A stretch of DNA of 11,902 bases from Gammaproteobacteria bacterium (GTDB lineage Bacteria > Pseudomonadota > Gammaproteobacteria > Pseudomonadales > Pseudohongiellaceae). This document shows, one piece after another, positions 9,301-11,902 of this stretch. The stretch is from positions 1 to 11,902 of the forward strand of contig PAWK01000085.1 in the NCBI GenBank assembly GCA_002714195.1, given 5' to 3'. The notes below the pieces were generated by a model that made no database searches, had not been told where the DNA came from, and saw nothing but the letters and a program-made list of their open reading frames with translations. Position 1 is the first letter of the stretch; each line of letters opens with the position of its first letter. Position numbers and translations under genes: made by a program.

Positions 9301-9427
9301 TCTCACCCTGCCGCCGTATCGCCTCACGTGCCGCCGCGTCTGCAGCGGAGGACTGAGCCTGCGCCGCGGGCGCGAGGACAGCTCCCATCAGGGATGCAAG
9401 AACGGCTATCTTCATTGCTTTGATCAT
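6308..9427 (-). CDS. PilQ/GspD-family secretin, Amuc_1098-like, with Gly/Met-rich insertions
   Basis: This 1039-residue outer-membrane secretin would form the ring-shaped pore of a type IV pilus or type II secretion-like system. The signal peptide (MKIAVLASLMG, then APAAQA) is cleaved near residue 24. Residues 35-220 are helical with TPR-like repeats (for example AESKLRQALKIDPANRGAGY at 190-209). Small N-domains follow (about 295-330 and 375-440, containing PLRHVSLFQVLEILKELS), then a further one around 505-595. The secretin core runs from PQVQIEAKFTEFSQND (597-612) through DLLSAPRAVTLSGRQTQ (751-767) and LDVIPYV (881-887) to the signature VPMLGDLPFLGRLF (972-985) and KKNLMIFVSPRII (994-1006). 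Gly-rich tracts at about 446-485, 530-557, 662-688 and 800-860 make it longer than usual. The Met at residue 5 is a possible alternative start. No Shine-Dalgarno sequence is seen. Upstream lie Amuc_1099- and Amuc_1100-like genes, as in Akkermansia. Confidence 0.93.
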   Translation of the reverse strand: MIKAMKIAVLASLMGAVLAPAAQAQSSAADAAAREAIRRQGEIQQLGKLLEQAKTVESTGNLLAASKLYEEAQNKVESVGLGAKGIDVERAATLEGLTRVRMALAEQYATSGQLSEARKEVNRILVIAPNNITAREKLAEIDAGLAKLRGRMPTEETIDAVKGVVDEKLQAATLVQDGKLFYEMARYDQAESKLRQALKIDPANRGAGYYLVLVQEAKNKLQVTARDVTSRDAIKNVTKDWVAPTAHLDLQVPNPLANISPTNSYPDEIYTGSGRMRIHRLLHNLKFDSFPITGSAEGISLREMVNELHGAVVELDESVNFIIDSNTGVLVRQSFGDPSGFGEDPNDPFGGGGFQPQEEESVDIGLEVQITIDPPLRHVSLFQVLEILKELSNIPIGYSIKDYGIMFSHQPVEGPRLENRTYRVDPDTFIQGLQSVGVTYVSADAGMGGGGGMGGMGGGGMGGMGGGGGMGGGMGGGLGGGSGIGGSASSAFAEGGLAGVTRTTSAAEIQVLVREFFVACGLVELGTSVLGGGGGGGLGGQGGMGGGADALGGGLGGAPNNKALFFNDRLGLLFVRATRPELDLVEDAIKILNAKTPQVQIEAKFTEFSQNDSKAIGFDWILGNWVLGGGKVGVSAGSAPSFNDGKGGVFPGVGPEGGAIDPSGAGGAGSAVGGAGGLGGGAGAGGQGNATYGYAPTVSLPGETDGLLTSGLRQQVGKNPSIPTLGTVTGILTDPQFRMIIRAIEQRDGVDLLSAPRAVTLSGRQTQITVTDLKSIASSGTGSGGTPIEVPQISVVSSMGGGSFGGGGMGGGGMGGMGGGMGGMGGGMGGGMGGMGGGMGGGGLGGGQGGGASLGGLLGGAGFGSAAQNYQTSTMPFGTTLDVIPYVASDGYTIHLTVIPKITEFLGYEEAPFQNQVIAGVGNTVSQALQQPLALPSIRVRYITSSVHVWDGQTLVLGGLIAENVVKVKDKVPMLGDLPFLGRLFRSERSNTEKKNLMIFVSPRIIDPAGNPIHTEDNWPYDPNSGPTQDPVLETAAGN
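6904..7015 (-). repeat. In-frame 9/12-base tandem repeats encoding MGG / MGGG
   Basis: On the plus strand, units such as gccgcccat (9 bases) and gccaccgcccat or gccgccgcccat (12 bases) alternate. In the secretin they encode repeated Met-Gly-Gly(-Gly) units with nine Met at residues 809-839, inside the secretin core between ISVVSS and LDVIPYV. Unit lengths are multiples of three, so gain or loss of a unit would change loop length and not the frame. Confidence 0.9.
7976..8092 (-). repeat. Second Met/Gly tandem-repeat tract in the secretin gene
   Basis: This tract encodes residues about 446-484 of the secretin: seven Met (447, 453, 456, 461, 464, 470, 474) spaced by three to six residues, nearly all Gly. 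It uses the same ccgcccatg-type units as the tract at 6904-7015. It lies between two N-terminal ring-building domains, so it is probably a flexible linker facing the periplasm. Confidence 0.88.
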
Positions 9428-9533
9428 GATTGATTGAGTCGGTCTATTAAATTGGTTGGTAAAAAAGTCGTTGTTGTCTGTCTGGGCCGAGTATCATGAG
9501 CGAGCGCGGGACTTTAGCACCCGATGTGCCACC

Positions 9534-9582
9534 CTTGGCCAAGCGCTTGGCCCGACCGCAACCAAGCGGTCTGCGCTTGGCC
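9534..9582. promoter_or_regulatory. Overlapping palindromes and direct repeats (CTTGGCC / CCAAGCG family)
   Basis: CTTGGCCAAG (9534-9543) is a perfect palindrome overlapping a second one, CCAAGCGCTTGG (9539-9550). The 10-mer GCGCTTGGCC occurs at 9543-9552 and again at 9573-9582, exactly 30 bases apart, with an inverted CCAAGCG copy between them at 9562-9568. Repeated symmetric half-sites about 110 bases before a gene start suggest an operator, but an RNA structure is equally possible. Confidence 0.45.
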
Positions 9583-9674
9583 TAGCGGAACGGTGGCGTG
9601 ACCACGGCCACAGTTGCGTGCCACTCACGCACATGCCGCTTCTTTCGTCGTCGTTTCCAGCCTCAATTCCATCA

Positions 9675-9695
9675 CTCCACCGGCTTCCGGCGGAG
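9675..9695 (-). repeat. Small inverted repeat (hairpin) in the secretin leader
   Basis: In minus-strand RNA the sequence CTCCGCCG-GAAGC-CGGUGGAG folds with eight pairs, one of them G-U, around a 5-base loop. On the plus strand the same site has an A-C mismatch, so the structure suits minus-strand transcription. No U-run follows, so it is not an ordinary terminator. Confidence 0.4.
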
Positions 9696-9712
9696 TTGTG
9701 TCCGGATACAGC

Positions 9713-9740
9713 AAAACCCCCTCGGGATACGAGGGGTTGT
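9713..9740 (-). terminator. Rho-independent terminator-like hairpin after the Amuc_1099-like gene
   Basis: On the minus strand CCCCTCG-TATCC-CGAGGGG is a 7-bp GC-rich stem with a 5-base loop, followed by G and four T. It lies about 40 bases after the stop codon of the gene at 9783-10583. The T-run is short, so termination may be partial. The plus strand also shows TTGTTT after the stem, but no plus-strand gene ends here. Confidence 0.65.
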
Positions 9741-9782
9741 TTACGGTTGCACGAAACCGGATTGTTGAACATCGATGGTTGG

Positions 9783-10583
9783 TTATTGCAAACGGATGGT
9801 GGTCCGCTTGGACGTTGAGGCGGTGGAAAGTACAACCTCGCTCTCGCTGATTGCAACGATATTATGCATGTCTTCCGCAAAAAAAAGTTTTTCGCCCGAT
9901 CGACGGTTACGAAACTGCTTGTTGTTGGGCGGATACGTAATATCTGCCGTGTAGCCGTCCACCCGCGAAAAGATCTCGCCCTTTACCACGGTGATGTCGT
10001 CGCTGCCGTCGCTCATGCGCAGCGTCAAAGACGTCGGGTCACTCAGAGAGCCGTTCACCTTGACGAGTGTAAAAATCTTGCGGATGTCCTCCAGGTTTTC
10101 GCCATCCACTGTTGTGGTCATCCGAATTCGGTCTTTTTTCCTCTCCTCCGCTTCACGGGTAACGGTAAACCGGTAGCGAAGAACGTTGCCCGTCTGGGAC
10201 ACCCCCCGGAACTCCACCTTGGTGTAGAGCGGATAGGTCTTGGCCAAGCGCACCGCGCCAGCGCCAATCTCGGTCCCCTTCTCCACCTTAAACACAGTGC
10301 CCTGCGGCGTCCGGCGCCACTGCACAGGGTTGAACAGGTTGTGCGGGTTGCTCAGAGTTAGAGGTTGGGCGTTATTTAGTTTGGCCATCGATGCCGAGTA
10401 GCGTGACAGGTCGATTACACCCAATGTAGATTTTCGCCCCCCACGATCACGGGCATCTTTTTGTTCCTGAATCGCCGTCTGCTGGGCGTCAGCATCATTG
10501 AACAGCGTAAAGGCCACATAACCCATCACCAACATGGCGATAGCCAATACTCCTTTCTCATAATGTTGCTTTAGTTGCTCCAT
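9783..10583 (-). CDS. Amuc_1099-like single-pass inner-membrane protein of the pilus/secretin cluster
   Basis: This 266-residue protein begins with a short cytoplasmic segment (MEQLKQHYEKG) and one membrane helix at residues about 11-28 (VLAIAMLVMGYVAFTLF). A charged linker follows (about 34-52), then a soluble, probably periplasmic beta-rich part. That part includes KVEFRGVSQTGNVLRYRFTV (about 122-141), ITVVKGEIFSRVDGYTADI and a repeat-like C-terminus (EKLFFAEDMHNIVAISESEV). A single membrane helix with a periplasmic beta-rich domain, next to a secretin, fits the role of an inner-membrane connector, as PilP/GspC proteins have. Similarity to Akkermansia Amuc_1099 is judged from its position and layout, not from a search. 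The start has no clear Shine-Dalgarno sequence. The upstream gene ends 48 bases earlier, so both probably share a transcript, ending at the terminator-like hairpin downstream. Confidence 0.78.
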   Translation of the reverse strand: MEQLKQHYEKGVLAIAMLVMGYVAFTLFNDADAQQTAIQEQKDARDRGGRKSTLGVIDLSRYSASMAKLNNAQPLTLSNPHNLFNPVQWRRTPQGTVFKVEKGTEIGAGAVRLAKTYPLYTKVEFRGVSQTGNVLRYRFTVTREAEERKKDRIRMTTTVDGENLEDIRKIFTLVKVNGSLSDPTSLTLRMSDGSDDITVVKGEIFSRVDGYTADITYPPNNKQFRNRRSGEKLFFAEDMHNIVAISESEVVLSTASTSKRTTIRLQ

Positions 10584-10631
10584 CGTTGATCTTTATTTTT
10601 GAACAATTTTATTGTCTCAGAACGACTATCC

Positions 10632-11234
10632 TTATTCTTCAAGTTCAGCTAAAGCTGCATCAACTTCTTCCTGAGTGGGCTTATCATCCGGGTCATTATC
10701 AGAATGGCCAGTGATTTTCTCATCGTAAGCATCAAAACCGTCGCCGTCTTCATCAACACCAATTAAATCATCATCGCTACCTTCTTCCTCCTCAGTATTA
10801 GCCAATTCAATCGCATTCTCTAAAGCCGCAAATGCATCCGCGCTATCCTTCGACGGATCAACACGTTTGATGGAATTTACCCGCAAGGTCACCTTCAATG
10901 GACTTTCGTCCAGCAGCAATGATGGAGGACGCTTACGTTTCCTCTCCTCGCCAGCACCAAAACCTAAACCCTGCATCCCGAATGGCATGGTTCCATAGCC
11001 GGGCATACCGCCCCTTCCCATACCCATCGGCCCATATCCCTCGCGCATACTGCGGCCACCACCACCACCAAGGGACATTTCATCTTCCTCTTCTTCAAAA
11101 TCATCAACAACACCAGTAGCCTCAATCACCGCAATATTTTTCACCACGAAAAACACAGAAGACTTGTAAAGCTCCTCCAAAGCTATTGATAGCTCTGAGC
11201 TGAATCCTCGGAAAGTCACCTCATAGGGCATCAC
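10632..11234 (-). CDS. Amuc_1100-like protein, C-terminal part (after in-frame TAG)
   Basis: Residues 3-35 (PYEVTFRGFSSELSIALEEL, then VFFVVKNIAVI) and 111-122 (SPLKVTLRVNSI) match the layout of the second half of Akkermansia Amuc_1100: a beta-alpha-beta unit like those in PilO/GspM proteins. Between them is an acidic and Gly/Met-rich insertion (about 43-103, GPMGMGRGGMPGYG). The tail is very acidic and contains an EF-hand/TSP3-like loop with Asp161, Asp163, Asp165 and Glu172 (DEDGDGFDAYDE). The first possible start codon is GTG at 11234, followed directly by ATG at 11231. A GGAGAG lies about 16-20 bases upstream, which is too far for a good ribosome site. The frame is open upstream to the TAG at 11316, and the codons in between read as plausible protein (DLLEYLPDAKFKLDDVKKFV). 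This is therefore probably half of one gene, not an independent one. Confidence 0.7.
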   Translation of the reverse strand: MMPYEVTFRGFSSELSIALEELYKSSVFFVVKNIAVIEATGVVDDFEEEEDEMSLGGGGGRSMREGYGPMGMGRGGMPGYGTMPFGMQGLGFGAGEERKRKRPPSLLLDESPLKVTLRVNSIKRVDPSKDSADAFAALENAIELANTEEEEGSDDDLIGVDEDGDGFDAYDEKITGHSDNDPDDKPTQEEVDAALAELEE

Positions 11235-11315
11235 ACGGGAGCCAGGAGTCTCTCCGACAAACTTCTTTACGTCATCAAGTTTAAATTTTGCATCCGGGAG
11301 ATACTCTAATAAATC

Positions 11316-11318
11316 CTA
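11316..11318 (-). other. In-frame TAG splitting the Amuc_1100-like gene
   Basis: The frame used at 11319-11902 continues in the same phase (84 bases, 28 codons) to the GTG at 11234 with this single stop codon between. No insertion or deletion is needed to join the halves. The three forward frames just downstream of the G-run were checked: both other frames meet stops within a few codons, so a simple frameshift does not explain the break better. Confidence 0.85.
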
Positions 11319-11902
11319 CTCAGACATTTGCCCCCCCTCCCCACCTCGCATTATTTTAAGGCGTCTAATATTATAAATTTCGTGAATGTTCGCCTTGAAC
11401 AACGCCTGGCAAAGCGCCTCAATCTCTGCCAACTGATATGCCATAATTTCTCGTTCGTGGGACTTGAATTCAGGCTCATTCCAAGCCTTTGAAAAACTGA
11501 AAACGAATTCCTTGTCCTCTTCCTCAAATTTAGGCAGGCGAATCCGCTGGTTTTTGCATTGCCGCTGAAGCCCGTAAACCTTGGTATGCATGAACTCAAG
11601 GAAAGTATTGTCATCCAAACCCACGCGAGCCACAGACTCATCGCCGCCGGCGCCCATGCTGGAGTTCGCCATCATACCCATGCCCATTCCCATACCGGGA
11701 GCCATGCCCATTCCCGGCGGCACGCCGGGCACCATACCGGGTTGCTCGGATCCAACCGGGCCGGGGCCTCCTGTTTGATCTATTTCCGAGGGTGGCCCGG
11801 AATCAAAACTGCCTCCACCTCCACTTCCACCTTCGATCACGACCATGACCTTACCCTTGGTGTAACCGGCGCCTCCGTTCACCACCCGAATGGTCTCGAC
11901 TC
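11316..11902 (-). CDS. Amuc_1100-like protein, N-terminal/middle part (5' end beyond window, ends at TAG)
   Basis: The frame is open to the right edge, so the true start lies outside. Near the edge is GGAGYTKGKVMVVIEGGSG (about 11823-11879), like the G-x-GYT-x(4)-V motif of exported repeat proteins. A Gly/Pro/Met-rich linker follows (about 11646-11738, PGMGMAPGMGMGMG). The rest, from DNTFLEFMHTKVYGLQRQC through KEFVFSFSKAW to IHEIYNIRRLKIM, matches the Amuc_1100 layout: helix, strand, long helix, strand. That is a PilO/GspM-like periplasmic platform domain. It ends in GGEGGQMSE followed by TAG. Together with the piece at 10632-11234 it would be one protein of at least 420 residues, against 317 in Akkermansia. 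By analogy it would be an inner-membrane-anchored pilus assembly partner or a surface protein; the membrane anchor itself would lie outside the window. Confidence 0.72.
   Translation of the reverse strand, partial: VETIRVVNGGAGYTKGKVMVVIEGGSGGGGSFDSGPPSEIDQTGGPGPVGSEQPGMVPGVPPGMGMAPGMGMGMGMMANSSMGAGGDESVARVGLDDNTFLEFMHTKVYGLQRQCKNQRIRLPKFEEEDKEFVFSFSKAWNEPEFKSHEREIMAYQLAEIEALCQALFKANIHEIYNIRRLKIMRGGEGGQMSE

Larger units (their letters stand above)
9428..9782 (-). promoter_or_regulatory. 355-base intergenic leader before the secretin gene, no gene found
   Basis: Neither strand holds a convincing gene here. Reading in the direction of transcription, the gap holds a terminator-like hairpin (9713-9740), a hairpin at 9675-9695, a 6-bp stem TGCGTG/CACGCA with a 5-base loop at 9615-9631, a palindrome cluster (9534-9582), and an AT-rich stretch just before the secretin ATG. 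That stretch includes TTTTTTACC and TTTAATAG and could hold a promoter, although no clear -35/-10 pair can be named. The arrangement suggests that the secretin has its own promoter or leader instead of relying only on readthrough from upstream. Confidence 0.5.

Noticed and set aside
9456-9818. Plus-strand open frame of 120 codons in the gap
   Set aside because: It has no ribosome site and no family resemblance, and it overlaps hairpins and the end of a real gene. It is a chance frame in GC-rich DNA.
9494-9880. Minus-strand open frame of 128 codons covering the intergenic gap
   Set aside because: It overlaps the 3' end of the Amuc_1099-like gene in another frame, runs through the terminator-like hairpin and palindromes, and its protein is rich in Arg/Ser/Pro with no recognisable pattern.
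10602-10618. AT-rich inverted repeat between the two upstream genes as a terminator
   Set aside because: The stem is about six weak pairs (GACAAT / ATTGTT) and is followed by an A-run, not a T-run, on the transcribed strand.
11316-11318. Pyrrolysine-type recoding of the TAG
   Set aside because: Nothing in the window supports it: no pyl genes, no defined downstream structure and no enzyme family that uses it.
11316-11340. Frameshift at the G7 run as the cause of the split gene
   Set aside because: The two halves are already in the same frame, and both alternative frames after the run close within a few codons. A single substitution or readthrough is simpler.

Overview
The window most likely comes from a bacterium of the phylum Verrucomicrobiota (or a close PVC relative), probably uncultured. 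Reasons: (i) a secretin gene preceded by genes that resemble Akkermansia muciniphila Amuc_1099 and Amuc_1100, in the same order as the Amuc_1098-1102 type IV pilus-like cluster; (ii) exported proteins with the Asn/Thr-rich style, EF-hand/TSP3-like linkers and a C-terminal domain ending in FYRI(Q) that are typical of that phylum; (iii) start codons mostly without a Shine-Dalgarno sequence. All recognised genes are on the minus strand, so transcription runs from the right edge to the left edge. Family names rest on remembered sequence patterns, since no search was run.

Right part (about 6300-11902, GC-rich to mixed): a pilus/secretion cluster. It holds an Amuc_1100-like gene cut into two same-frame pieces by one TAG codon (11316-11318), an Amuc_1099-like single-pass membrane protein (9783-10583), a rho-independent terminator-like hairpin (9713-9740), a 355-base gap with several palindromes, and a 1039-residue secretin (6308-9427) with long Gly/Met-rich tracts. 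By comparison with Akkermansia, the secretin would form the outer-membrane pore, and the Amuc_1099/1100-like proteins would be inner-membrane-anchored periplasmic partners.

Middle (5402-6271): a stand-alone 5'-3' exonuclease / flap endonuclease-type protein with all the expected acidic residues. Base composition falls sharply inside the 3' end of this gene.

Left part (1-5394, AT-rich): three tightly packed genes for exported proteins. They are a predicted seven-bladed propeller with FN3 and calcium-binding segments (3499-5394), a matrixin-like fold that appears to have lost its zinc site (1419-3494), and an adhesin-like beta-rich protein that runs off the left edge (1-1401, open throughout). 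With gaps of only 4-17 bases they look like one operon continuing from the exonuclease gene. Whether they are substrates of the secretin or only neighbours cannot be told from the sequence.

The most notable items are the in-frame stop in the Amuc_1100-like gene, the apparently dead matrixin motif, the unfinished adhesin-like gene, and the composition break inside the exonuclease gene.
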